Shown in pieces: positions 1-7,561 of a stretch of 20,102 nt of DNA (positions are counted from its first letter, which is position 1; each line of letters opens with the position of its first letter). Both the position numbers and the translations under genes were made by a program. Below the pieces are notes generated by a model that was given only the letters and a program-made list of their open reading frames with translations, ran no database searches and had not been told where the DNA came from. Location: contig JAYTCQ010000126.1 of NCBI GenBank assembly GCA_043736395.1, forward strand, positions 1 to 20,102. Reading direction: 5' to 3'. Source of the stretch: JAFDVL01 sp043736395 (lineage in GTDB: Bacteria > Acidobacteriota > Blastocatellia > RBC074).

Positions 1-34
1 TGTCACAGCTCACACCTTGAAATTGTTTGGAAGC

Positions 35-40
35 TATAAT
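35..40 (+). promoter_or_regulatory. Possible -10 element for the ceramidase-family gene
   Basis: A perfect TATAAT lies 21 bases before the ATG at 62. No good -35 hexamer stands at 16-18 bases upstream, so the promoter call rests on the -10 alone. If real, transcription would begin near base 47, leaving a very short leader that still contains the AGGAG at 50-54. It would also exclude the in-frame TTG at 17 as a start. Confidence 0.35.
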
Positions 41-61
41 CTCACAAGCAGGAGATACACT

Positions 62-832
62 ATGCAATACCTTCAAAAACTGTCCTCCCGCACGAAAATC
101 TTCCTCGTTGTATTCATCACATTGATCACTGCAATTCTGGTTGCACAGCTACCGATCATTCCACAAGCACTTTATTATCACGACTTTGCGGATCATCGGA
201 TATTTGTGGGCATTCCAAATTTTCTGGATGTAGTTTCAAATCTTGCCTTTACGTTAGCAGGTTTATCAGGATTATTTTTGCTCTACAGCCGCGAAATTCA
301 ACTGCGCTGGCAAGACAAAATTTTATATTTGATCTATTTCCTTGGAGTAATTCTGACTAGCGTCGGATCAGCTTATTATCATTTTGCGCCCGACAATGAA
401 CGATTAGTTTGGGATCGCCTTCCGATGACTATTGTTGCCATGTCGTTATTAGCCGCAATTATTGCCGAACGAATCAGCTCGAAAGCCGGAATCACGATTT
501 TACTGCCACTGCTTATGCTTGGTATCGGCAGCGTATTTTATTGGCAGAAATTCGATGATCTCCGGCCTTATGGATTTGTCATATTTTTCCCGATGCTCTT
601 GGTTCCAATCCTGCTGGCCTTGTTTCCCGTTAAAAATGGATCAGGAGAATACTTTGCATATTTGATTGGATTGTATTTGCTGGCAAAGCTTTGTGAACAT
701 TTTGACGCGCAGATTTTCGCGGCGGGTGGCGTGATCAGCGGGCATACGCTCAAACATATCATCGCGGCTTTAGGATTGTTTCAGGTGGTGTTAATGATTA
801 AAAAAAGGAAGGGTGATGATACATCTTGCTAA
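62..832 (+). CDS. Ceramidase-family (CREST superfamily) membrane protein
   Basis: This is a 256-residue polytopic inner-membrane protein with about seven hydrophobic segments and almost no soluble domain. It matches the alkaline ceramidase / CREST hydrolase pattern: SAYYH (about residues 103-107), an Asp in VWDRLP (about 118), and a C-terminal HTLKH (228-232), which supply the Ser, Asp and three His that bind zinc in the family. The predicted reaction is hydrolysis of an amide bond in a sphingolipid or a related lipid; the actual bacterial substrate is unknown. I chose ATG 62 because AGGAG stands 7 bases upstream; an in-frame TTG at 17 would add 15 residues without a ribosome site. The gene stands alone, 109 bases before the next one. 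Confidence 0.82.
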   Translation: MQYLQKLSSRTKIFLVVFITLITAILVAQLPIIPQALYYHDFADHRIFVGIPNFLDVVSNLAFTLAGLSGLFLLYSREIQLRWQDKILYLIYFLGVILTSVGSAYYHFAPDNERLVWDRLPMTIVAMSLLAAIIAERISSKAGITILLPLLMLGIGSVFYWQKFDDLRPYGFVIFFPMLLVPILLALFPVKNGSGEYFAYLIGLYLLAKLCEHFDAQIFAAGGVISGHTLKHIIAALGLFQVVLMIKKRKGDDTSC

Positions 833-872
833 TAAAAGAGTAATCTCGTGCCGCCGCAAAAATCCATAAAAT

Positions 873-901
873 TTGAAAGCCTCTGACCACCGTGCTACGA
901 T
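873..901 (+). promoter_or_regulatory. Predicted sigma70-type promoter for the yycJ-like gene
   Basis: TTGAAA at 873-878 and TACGAT at 896-901 are separated by 17 bases, with a TG one base before the -10 (extended -10). Transcription would start near 908, giving a leader of about 34 bases to the ATG at 942. It would serve the overlapping yycJ-like and VWA genes. Confidence 0.6.
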
Positions 902-941
902 GCAAATTCGATAAAACATTCCTTGTGACAGGCTTTATTTC

Positions 942-1739
942 ATGCGAATTTGCATTTTGGGTAGTGGCAGTTCCGGCAACGCTACATTAATTGTAGCGGG
1001 CGAGACTCGCGTTCTCATTGATTGTGGTTTGAGCGGCAGAGAAACGATGCGTCGCATTCAGGAAGTCGGCGAAGACCCGCATAAAATCAATGCCATTGTT
1101 GTCACGCACGAACACGGAGATCACGCCAGCGGCTTACACGTTATCTCGAAAACTCTTTCCGCTCCGGTCTTTATTTCTACGGCAACATTGACGGCCTGCA
1201 AACTTGGCGAGAAGCAAAAAAACGTCAAGCGCGGTGATGAAATTTCTTCAGCACAGGATTTCGCCGTCGGAGAAATAAAATTCCATCCTTTTTCGATTCC
1301 GCATGACGCCGCCGATCCCTTCGCTTTTACGCTTGAACATAATGGCATTAAAATTGGCATGGCGGTTGATCTTGGCTACTATCACGGCTTAGCCGCCGAG
1401 CGTTTTCGAGATTGCGATGCGTTGGTTCTGGAGTCAAATTACGAAACGGATATGTTGCGCGCCTGCACGTATTATCCGTGGTCATTGAAGCAAAGAATTA
1501 TGGGACGGCACGGGCATGTTTCCAATGATGAACTATCACGTTTTCTGCGTGAGGATTTCGACGGCAAAGCGCAGCATATTGTGCTGGCGCATTTGTCGCA
1601 AAATTCCAATCATCCGGAAATTGCAAGAATTGCGGCAATTCAGGCATTACAGGAACGCTCACCATTATTTTCAGCCGATGCTGAACGCCGTGTCAGTATC
1701 GCGAATTATGCGAAGCCGAGCGAGTGGATAGAGCTATGA
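942..1739 (+). CDS. yycJ: MBL-fold metallo-hydrolase, YycJ/WalJ type
   Basis: This 265-residue protein opens with MRICILGSGSSGN, the hallmark N-terminus of the YycJ/WalJ branch of the metallo-beta-lactamase superfamily. The zinc-binding THEHGDH is at residues 55-61 (H56, H58, D60, H61), and further metal ligands are expected at VDLGYY and near HLSQNSNH. In Firmicutes the relative is linked to cell-wall and division coordination and has been proposed to be an exonuclease; here it is a cytosolic hydrolase of uncertain substrate. Length fits the family. The stop codon overlaps the ATG of the VWA gene as ATGA, so the two are probably translationally coupled. No strong ribosome site precedes ATG 942. 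Confidence 0.85.
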   Translation: MRICILGSGSSGNATLIVAGETRVLIDCGLSGRETMRRIQEVGEDPHKINAIVVTHEHGDHASGLHVISKTLSAPVFISTATLTACKLGEKQKNVKRGDEISSAQDFAVGEIKFHPFSIPHDAADPFAFTLEHNGIKIGMAVDLGYYHGLAAERFRDCDALVLESNYETDMLRACTYYPWSLKQRIMGRHGHVSNDELSRFLREDFDGKAQHIVLAHLSQNSNHPEIARIAAIQALQERSPLFSADAERRVSIANYAKPSEWIEL

Positions 1740-2890
1740 AAAAGAAGCGCGGAGTGTGGAATGCGGAATGCGGAACGCTGCTTTTTGCCGCGCTACTCTT
1801 TGTTGCAATTTGCTTCTTTACTTCTTCAGCTTTTGCTCAATCTGGACGCAAAACTCCAACGACCAAAAATGCTTCCGAAAAAACAGATTTAAGCATTGAT
1901 ACTACTGAAGTCAGAGTTCCGATTCGCGCTTATAATAATATCGGAAAGCCATTGACCGATCTGACAACTAAAGATTTTGTAGTCATCGAAAACGGGGCAG
2001 GCCGACAGGTTACAAACCTGAAATTTGAGCCTGCCAATATTTTGCTGGTGCTGGATTTAAGCAATGAAATCGGTACTTTCAAGAACGGCGAAAGCGACCG
2101 CATCAATATTTATTCCGACCATCGGGATTACGAAAAAATTGAAGATAAAGACATGATTCGACAAAAGCCGCGTCCCCTGATCGAAGACCCGGCTCCGCGT
2201 GAATTTGCTTATAATTTTGTCGATAACTTATCCGCTACTGACCGCATAGCCATCATTCAATATTCAGATAAAACGCAATTAATCCAAGACTGGACACTGG
2301 ATCACAAAGCTGCGCGTGAAGCTTTATCTTCTAAATTTCGGGTTGGCATCAAATCAACTTTTCACGACGCACTGGCGCTTTCTGCGAAAAAACTTGAAGA
2401 ATGCGAAACGGGTCGGCGCGTGATTGTATTATTAAGCGATGGATTTGATTCAGCCAGTAAAATTTCGCGGACTAAAGCAATGGATGCGCTGATGAAAACT
2501 GAGGCTTCGATTTTTGTCGTCAGTTGGACTGAACTACTACGCTCAGAAGTAATCAAAGCCGCGCAGTGGAATAACGCAAATGAAGTTGCAGGGAGTAGAA
2601 AATTCAAACGACAGGATGAACTGAACACTTTCTTGCGGAAATTAGATGGCAAGGAAACAGAACTCAAAGCTCTGGCGGAACTGACCGGTGGAGAATTTTA
2701 CCTGCCGATGCGCTTCAAGTTTTTTGTGCGCCAACCTCCTGAAATTCTCAAGGACATCGGCGCGCAATATACGCTGAGCTACCTGACAGAAAAAGATTTC
2801 GTAGAAGCCAGTTTTCGTTCGATCCAAGTGTTAGGCGCACGGTCAGGATTAACCGTGAAGTCGCGGCAACGAAGATATAGTGGAGATTAA
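1736..2890 (+). CDS. Secreted VWFA-related domain protein (acidobacterial type)
   Basis: The 384-residue product has a signal peptide ending AFA-Q (cleavage about residue 34) and a von Willebrand A domain. The metal site is degenerate: LDLSNE (from residue 107) keeps Asp and the first Ser of the usual DxSxS but has Glu in place of the second Ser. VLLSDGFD supplies the later conserved Asp. The C-terminus, with IGAQYTLSYL followed by GLTVKSRQRRY, matches the VWFA-related acidobacterial family. It is probably a periplasmic or exported adhesion or scaffold protein; the function is unknown. I chose ATG 1736, which overlaps the previous stop, over an upstream GTG at 1724. The signal-peptide n-region is written in a GGAATGC heptamer repeat (1758-1778). 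Confidence 0.85.
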   Translation: MKKKRGVWNAECGTLLFAALLFVAICFFTSSAFAQSGRKTPTTKNASEKTDLSIDTTEVRVPIRAYNNIGKPLTDLTTKDFVVIENGAGRQVTNLKFEPANILLVLDLSNEIGTFKNGESDRINIYSDHRDYEKIEDKDMIRQKPRPLIEDPAPREFAYNFVDNLSATDRIAIIQYSDKTQLIQDWTLDHKAAREALSSKFRVGIKSTFHDALALSAKKLEECETGRRVIVLLSDGFDSASKISRTKAMDALMKTEASIFVVSWTELLRSEVIKAAQWNNANEVAGSRKFKRQDELNTFLRKLDGKETELKALAELTGGEFYLPMRFKFFVRQPPEILKDIGAQYTLSYLTEKDFVEASFRSIQVLGARSGLTVKSRQRRYSGD

Positions 2891-2896
2891 TTAAGA

Positions 2897-2968
2897 TACA
2901 GTACAGGGAGGGATAGCGACTTGGTAATTATCACGAGTTACCAAGTCGCTATCGCTCCCTGTACTGTA
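2897..2968. repeat. Long intergenic palindrome before purB
   Basis: Two 31-base arms (2897-2927 and 2938-2968) pair at 30 of 31 positions around a 10-base loop (2928-2937). The element fills nearly the whole gap between the VWA gene and purB and ends 9 bases before the AAGGA ribosome site of purB. No T-run follows, so it is not a standard intrinsic terminator. Confidence 0.9.
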
Positions 2969-2990
2969 CCGGATAACAAGGAATTTAAAG

Positions 2991-4289
2991 ATGATCGGTC
3001 GTTACACTCTGCCCGAGATGGGCGCAATCTGGACAGAAGAAAATAAATATCACAAATGGCTCGAAGTCGAAATTGCCGCGTGCCAAGCCAATGCCGAAGC
3101 TGGTGACATCCCGATGGAGGCCGTCGCAGTCATCCGCGAAAAAGCCGCGTTCACGGTTGAGCGAATTCACGAACTGGAGAAAACTACCGATCACGATGTC
3201 ATCGCATTCACGACGAATTTAGCTGAAAACATTGGCGAAGAAGCGCGCTGGGTGCATTACGGCTTAACTTCCTCTGATGTCGTTGATACCGCCAATGGCA
3301 TGCTGATGCGCGAAGCGGGCGATATGATTATCGCCAAATTGCAATCGTTGAGCGATCTGCTCAAACGCAAAGCTTTGGAATATAAAGACACGCCGATGAT
3401 TGGGCGTACGCACGGAATTCATGCAGAACCGACGACGATGGGAATGAATTTCGCGTTATGGTTTGAAGAAAATCGCCGCAACATTGATCGAATGCAGCGA
3501 GCACGTGATGGCATCAGCTACGGCAAATTGTCCGGCGCGGTGGGAACCTTCGCGCATCTTGACCCCGAAATCGAAGAGCGCGTATGTTTTCTGCTGGGAC
3601 TCAAACCCGCGAATATTTCTACCCAGGTAATTCAACGTGATCGTTACTCAGAATTTGTTTGTACGCTCGCGATTATTGCTTCATCGCTCGAAAAAATTGC
3701 GCTGCAAATTCGGCACTGGCAACGCACGGAAGTCCGCGAAGCGCACGAATTTTTCAAGCCTGGGCAAAAAGGTTCATCTGCGATGCCGCACAAACGCAAT
3801 CCAATTTTGTCGGAGAGGATTTGCGGACTGGCGCGTGTTGTACGTGGCTATGCGATGACTGCACTAGAAAATAATGCACTATGGCACGAACGCGATATTT
3901 CGCATTCAGGAGCCGAGCGCGTGATCTTGCCGGATGCCTGCATTTCGGTAGATTACATGTTGGCGAAAATGACTTCGCTGTTAGATAAATTAGTTATTAA
4001 TGAAAAACAATTGTTGGTGAATTTAAATCTGACGCGCGGCCTCGTGTTTTCAGGACAATTATTATTAGAACTCGCGGCAGCAGGCGCACAACGCGAAGAG
4101 GCGTATTACTGGGTGCAACGCAACGCGCTGAATTCGTGGGACAACGGCTTGGACTTCCGCGAATTAGTGACGAATGATCCAGATATTTCTAAACTACTCT
4201 CAGAAGAGAAAATTGAACGCGCATTTGACGTGCGAACACGACTCCGAAATATTGATCGTGTCTTCGAACGTGTCTTCGGAAAGGATTAA
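2991..4289 (+). CDS. purB: Adenylosuccinate lyase
   Basis: PurB cleaves SAICAR to AICAR and adenylosuccinate to AMP, each with release of fumarate, in cytosolic purine synthesis. The 432-residue protein has the usual length. It shows the N-terminal RYTLPEMGAIW, TTDHDV (65-70), the catalytic-His segment GRTHGIHAEP (138-147), and the fumarase/aspartase-superfamily signature GSSAMPHKRNP (261-271) on the flexible active-site loop. AAGGA at 2978-2982 stands 8 bases before the ATG. No other purine gene is nearby; a DinB-like gene follows after 5 bases, probably in the same transcript. Confidence 0.98.
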   Translation: MIGRYTLPEMGAIWTEENKYHKWLEVEIAACQANAEAGDIPMEAVAVIREKAAFTVERIHELEKTTDHDVIAFTTNLAENIGEEARWVHYGLTSSDVVDTANGMLMREAGDMIIAKLQSLSDLLKRKALEYKDTPMIGRTHGIHAEPTTMGMNFALWFEENRRNIDRMQRARDGISYGKLSGAVGTFAHLDPEIEERVCFLLGLKPANISTQVIQRDRYSEFVCTLAIIASSLEKIALQIRHWQRTEVREAHEFFKPGQKGSSAMPHKRNPILSERICGLARVVRGYAMTALENNALWHERDISHSGAERVILPDACISVDYMLAKMTSLLDKLVINEKQLLVNLNLTRGLVFSGQLLLELAAAGAQREEAYYWVQRNALNSWDNGLDFRELVTNDPDISKLLSEEKIERAFDVRTRLRNIDRVFERVFGKD

Positions 4290-4294
4290 TAAAA

Positions 4295-4825
4295 ATGATA
4301 ATTCAATATTTGCAAAGACCATCCGAGACGGAGTTTTCGGATGAAGCCGCCAGCTACGTGGCGCTTGTTCCTGAAAATGATGTCATGAAAGTGCTGCGGG
4401 AACAGGTCGAAATCGTCCGCAAAATTATTTCCGGCATTCCTGAAGAACAAGAATTATTTCGCTATGCACCTGAAAAATGGAGCATTCGAGAAATGGTCGG
4501 ACACTTGAATGACGGAGAAAGGGTATTTGCTTTTCGCGCATTTACTTTTGCGCGTGGTGACGCTGCAGCCCTGCCAGGATTTGATGAAAATGAATATGTG
4601 CGACAGGCAAATTCTGACCAAACTCGGCTACCGGATTTATTGGCGGAATTTATCGCCTTGCGCGAATCTAATTTGATGATGTTGGAACAATTAAAAGTAG
4701 AGGCTTGGGAAAGAGTTGGTGTAGCGAATGGTAATCCCGTGTCGGTTCGGGCAATTGTGTGGATAATGGCAGGCCATTTGCGCCACCATCTTAATATTTT
4801 GACCGAACGTTATCTGCAAAAGTAA
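4295..4825 (+). CDS. DinB-superfamily (DinB_2/YfiT-like) protein
   Basis: This 176-residue protein looks like a four-helix-bundle member of the DinB/YfiT superfamily. Histidines in VGHLND (H70) and in the C-terminal GHLRHHLNIL (H161, H164/H165) would form the family's metal-binding triad. Members include bacillithiol transferases, mycothiol-dependent enzymes and many proteins of unknown role, so the substrate cannot be named. It starts 5 bases after purB and is probably co-transcribed with it. A weak terminator-like hairpin follows at 4831. Confidence 0.8.
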   Translation: MIIQYLQRPSETEFSDEAASYVALVPENDVMKVLREQVEIVRKIISGIPEEQELFRYAPEKWSIREMVGHLNDGERVFAFRAFTFARGDAAALPGFDENEYVRQANSDQTRLPDLLAEFIALRESNLMMLEQLKVEAWERVGVANGNPVSVRAIVWIMAGHLRHHLNILTERYLQK

Positions 4826-4830
4826 GATCT

Positions 4831-4858
4831 GGACAACAAAATTCTTGTCCCTCTTTTT
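4831..4858 (+). terminator. Possible intrinsic terminator after the DinB-like gene
   Basis: GGACAA (4831-4836) pairs with TTGTCC (4845-4850) around an 8-base loop, followed by CTC and five T. The stem is only 6 bp, so efficiency is doubtful. Its place between the DinB-like stop and the tRNA promoter fits a terminator. Confidence 0.4.
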
Positions 4859-4883
4859 CGAAGCGCCGGTTTTATGCTATATT
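4855..4883 (+). promoter_or_regulatory. Predicted promoter of the tRNA gene
   Basis: TATATT (4878-4883) is preceded by TG plus one base (extended -10), with a poor -35 (TTTTCG, 4855-4860) 17 bases upstream. Transcription would begin near 4890, about 19 bases before the tRNA. The promoter may also feed nadC downstream. Confidence 0.45.
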
Positions 4884-4908
4884 TTCCGGCTTGTTAGACC
4901 TACCTCAT

Positions 4909-4985
4909 GGCGGTGTAGCTCAGTTGGTTAGAGCGGAGGATTCATAACCCTCAGGTCACTGGTTCGAGCCCAGTCACCGCCACCA
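4909..4985 (+). tRNA. tRNA with CAT anticodon (elongator Met; Ile2 not excluded)
   Basis: A full cloverleaf folds. The acceptor GGCGGTG pairs with CACCGCC, the D-stem is GCTC/GAGC, the anticodon loop TTCATAA has CAT at 4943-4945, the T-stem is ACTGG/CCAGT, the discriminator is A, and CCA is encoded (4983-4985). The first base pair is G-C, which argues against the initiator tRNA. A CAT anticodon also serves the lysidine-modified tRNA-Ile2, which sequence alone does not exclude. The innermost anticodon-stem position is an A-C mismatch (4940/4948). Confidence 0.95.
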
Positions 4986-5009
4986 CTTCCCGATGAAGTT
5001 CTTGAATTT

Positions 5010-5876
5010 ATGATTATAGCTCTTGACCCGGAATACATTCAGGATGCCGTCGAACAGGCTTTGATCGAAGACCTTGGTCGCGGCGACATCACTTCGCGTG
5101 CGACCATTCGCACTAATGCGCGTGGAACCGGCAGCTTTCTTGCCAAGCAGGAATTAGTGCTGGCGGGAATCGAAATTGCGGATGCTGTTTTTTCGTGGTT
5201 CGAAGTTGATGTGCAAATTCAATCCACTGTGAATGATGGCGAAGTGATCCCAGCGGGGAAAGTCTTTGCCAAAGCCAGCGGTGATGCGCAAATTTTATTG
5301 GCTGCCGAACGCACCGCGCTGAACTTCCTGCAACATCTGTCGGGTATCGCTACCAAGACGAAAACTTTTGTAGACGCGATTGCGGGTACGAATTCTTTTA
5401 TTGTAGACACGCGGAAAACTGTGCCTGGTTTGCGGATGCTCGAAAAATACGCTGTTACTTGTGGCGGCGGACGCAATCATCGTTTTGGTTTGGACGATGG
5501 CGTTTTAATTAAAGACAATCACATCGCTCTCTCCGGTGGCATTGAAGAAGCCGTTCGTCGGGCGCGTGAAGTCGTCGGACACCTGCACAAAATCGAAATC
5601 GAAACTGCCAATCTCGATCAAGTCAAACAAGCACTCAACGCCAACGCCGACATCATCATGCTTGATAATATGACACCGGAACAGGTGCGCGAATGTGTAG
5701 AAGTCGTGAAAGCTTCAGCATCAGATGAACGCCGCGCCATCACTGAAGCTTCAGGCGGAATTAATCTCAGCAACGTCCGCGCATACGCGGAAGCAGGAGT
5801 AGATTTAATTTCAATTGGTGCGATTACACATTCAGCTCCGGCGGTGGACATCAGCTTCAAGATCAAAACGAATTGA
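5010..5876 (+). CDS. nadC: Nicotinate-nucleotide pyrophosphorylase (quinolinate phosphoribosyltransferase)
   Basis: NadC converts quinolinate and PRPP to nicotinate mononucleotide with release of CO2 and pyrophosphate, in de novo NAD synthesis. The 288-residue protein has the family length and motifs: the N-terminal ALIEDLGRGDITS, the TARG-like helix AAERTALNFLQHLSGIAT, DTRKTVPGLR (133-142), GGGRNHRFGL (152-161), KDNH (168-171), the barrel strand motif IMLDNM and EASGGI near the C-terminus. nadA and nadB are not in the window. The gene starts 24 bases after the tRNA and its stop overlaps a possible TTG start of birA, so it heads a nadC-birA unit. The ribosome site is weak. Confidence 0.97.
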   Translation: MIIALDPEYIQDAVEQALIEDLGRGDITSRATIRTNARGTGSFLAKQELVLAGIEIADAVFSWFEVDVQIQSTVNDGEVIPAGKVFAKASGDAQILLAAERTALNFLQHLSGIATKTKTFVDAIAGTNSFIVDTRKTVPGLRMLEKYAVTCGGGRNHRFGLDDGVLIKDNHIALSGGIEEAVRRAREVVGHLHKIEIETANLDQVKQALNANADIIMLDNMTPEQVRECVEVVKASASDERRAITEASGGINLSNVRAYAEAGVDLISIGAITHSAPAVDISFKIKTN

Positions 5877-5884
5877 AGTGGCCT

Positions 5885-6646
5885 ATGATTCAGCTCCATC
5901 CGCCGTTTACGATTCATCACTACGCCTCAATCGGATCAACGAACGATCAACTAAAATCAATGCCGGACGCGCCGGAATTTACATGCGTGAGTGCGGATGA
6001 ACAAACCGCCGGACGCGGACGCCGTGATCGTTCGTGGCATTCAGTTCCGGGCGAAGGTTTATATTTATCAATTTTATTACGACCGGAAATCGAAGCGAAT
6101 GAATTTCCGTTGCTTAGCTTCATCGCCGCAATTGCTGTCGCCGAAACCATTCAGCCGTTACTGGAAAATTCAATCATTGATATTAAATGGCCTAACGATG
6201 TTCTCGTAAATGACCGAAAAATTAGCGGAGTGCTGATTGAAAGCGCGAGTGTCAATAATACGGCTCCGCGCGTGATTGTTGGCATTGGGGTAAATATAAA
6301 TCATCAATCTTTTCCTGCGGATTTAACTCAAACTGCGACTTCGATGTGGATTGAGAGCGGTAATTCTTTCAGCGTAGAAATGTTCAGAAATTCCTTGTTG
6401 GATCGTTTTGCGTATTGGTACGAAACGCTTCGCACGCAAGGCGGAACAAAAATTATGGCGCGCTGGCAACAGCTTTCCAGTTACACGAAAGGGAAACAGA
6501 TCACTGCGTATTTAGATCAGGAAATTTTGCACGGCGTAACGGATGGATTGAGCGCAATTGGAGCATTAAAAATCACCACTGAGGCTGGAGAAAAACGCGA
6601 AATTGTTGCTGGAGAAATTACGCATTTACGAACTGCGGAACGCTGA
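5885..6646 (+). CDS. birA: Biotin--[acetyl-CoA-carboxylase] ligase, single-domain
   Basis: BirA activates biotin with ATP and transfers it to the biotin carboxyl carrier protein of acetyl-CoA carboxylase. The 253-residue product carries GSTND (about residues 17-21), the biotinyl-AMP loop GRGRRDRSWH (44-53), KWPNDVLVNDRKISG (101-115) and GIGVNIN. It lacks the N-terminal winged helix of bifunctional BirA, so it should be a pure ligase and not a repressor. I prefer ATG 5885, because the conserved IHHYASIGSTN begins soon after it. A TTG at 5873 overlapping the nadC stop would add 4 residues. Confidence 0.94.
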   Translation: MIQLHPPFTIHHYASIGSTNDQLKSMPDAPEFTCVSADEQTAGRGRRDRSWHSVPGEGLYLSILLRPEIEANEFPLLSFIAAIAVAETIQPLLENSIIDIKWPNDVLVNDRKISGVLIESASVNNTAPRVIVGIGVNINHQSFPADLTQTATSMWIESGNSFSVEMFRNSLLDRFAYWYETLRTQGGTKIMARWQQLSSYTKGKQITAYLDQEILHGVTDGLSAIGALKITTEAGEKREIVAGEITHLRTAER

Positions 6647-6661
6647 ATTTTCACCTCTACA

Positions 6662-6690
6662 TTGGCTACAATTCTCGGGTAACATAGAAT
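6662..6690 (+). promoter_or_regulatory. Predicted promoter of coaX
   Basis: TTGGCT (6662-6667) and TAGAAT (6685-6690) are spaced by 17 bases in the 76-base gap after birA. A start near 6697 leaves a leader of about 26 bases to the coaX ATG. This suggests coaX can be transcribed separately from nadC-birA. Confidence 0.5.
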
Positions 6691-6722
6691 GAAAATTAAT
6701 CATTTACGATCACACAATTTTT

Positions 6723-7493
6723 ATGCTTTTAGTCATTGACGTTGGAAACACAAATACAGTCGTAGGCGTTTACGAAGAGAAAATCCTCATCACGAATTGG
6801 CGGCTTTCCACTGATCGTAACCGCACGATTGATGAGTATGGAATTCTGTTTCGTAATCTCTTTACACTCGCGAAAATGGATTCTGAAAAAATCGCTGGCA
6901 TCGCAATTTCTTCGGTCGTACCGCCGCTGAATTTTACGCTGACGAAGATGTCAGAATTATATTTCGGCATCACTCCGTATTACGTAGATCACACGTCGGA
7001 CACCGGAATGCCGATTCGCTACCAGCCTGAAACCGATGTCGGCGCGGATCGAATTGTGAACAGCGTAGCGGCAATTCATCATTACGGCGCTCCGTGCATA
7101 ATCGTAGATTTCGGGACGGCGACTACTTTCGATGCCGTGAGCAAAGATCGTGAATACCTGGGCGGTGTAATTACTCCGGGGCTTAGTATTTCGGCGGAAG
7201 CTTTATTTCAAAGGGCGGCACGATTGTCGCGGGTCGAAATCAAACGACCGGATGAAGTCATCGGACAGACGACAATCAGCAGTGTGCAATCCGGTTTGTA
7301 TTACGGCTACATCGGATTAGTGGATGGAATTTTGCATCGCATGATTGCCGAGCTTGGCGCTGATACAAAAATTATTGCTACTGGTGGACTCGCAAAATTG
7401 ATCGGGCGAGGTAGCGAATTAATCAAAGAAATTGACGACGATCTGACGCTCGAAGGCTTGCGGATTATTTACGAAAAAAATAGTACAAAATAG
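6723..7493 (+). CDS. coaX: Type III pantothenate kinase
   Basis: CoaX phosphorylates pantothenate, the first step of CoA synthesis, and is the feedback-insensitive type of the enzyme. The 256-residue protein shows the ASKHA-fold phosphate-1 loop VIDVGNTNT (4-12), GADRIVN (107-113), the second phosphate motif DFGTATTFD (129-137), GGVITPGL (147-154) and the adenosine motif ATGGLA (219-224). Length is typical. birA-coaX adjacency is common in bacteria and supports both calls. A 21-base-arm palindrome begins at the base after the TAG stop. Confidence 0.97.
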   Translation: MLLVIDVGNTNTVVGVYEEKILITNWRLSTDRNRTIDEYGILFRNLFTLAKMDSEKIAGIAISSVVPPLNFTLTKMSELYFGITPYYVDHTSDTGMPIRYQPETDVGADRIVNSVAAIHHYGAPCIIVDFGTATTFDAVSKDREYLGGVITPGLSISAEALFQRAARLSRVEIKRPDEVIGQTTISSVQSGLYYGYIGLVDGILHRMIAELGADTKIIATGGLAKLIGRGSELIKEIDDDLTLEGLRIIYEKNSTK

Positions 7494-7544
7494 ATGTTAG
7501 ATGCTGGATGCTAGGATTTTTCGCTAACATCCAGCATCTAACAT
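7494..7544. repeat. Intergenic palindrome after coaX
   Basis: Arms 7494-7514 and 7524-7544 pair at 20 of 21 positions (the outer 17 perfectly) around a 9-base loop. The left arm starts directly after the coaX stop codon. There is no T-run, so it is not a canonical terminator. An in-frame ATG inside it (7508) would extend the next gene artificially. Confidence 0.88.
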
Positions 7545-7561
7545 CCCGTATCTTTTCCCCA

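Noticed and set aside
17..61. Longer ceramidase from TTG 17
   Set aside because: A TATAAT at 35-40 and AGGAG at 50-54 support ATG 62.
2897..2968. Strong hairpin as a rho-independent terminator
   Set aside because: No T-run follows either arm; it is listed as a palindromic repeat instead.
4826..4908. Riboswitch or attachment site beside the tRNA
   Set aside because: The gap holds only a weak terminator and promoter; no integrase and no repeat of the tRNA 3' end were seen.
5618..5920. Minus-strand open frame across the end of nadC
   Set aside because: It is antisense to conserved NadC motifs and shows no domain.
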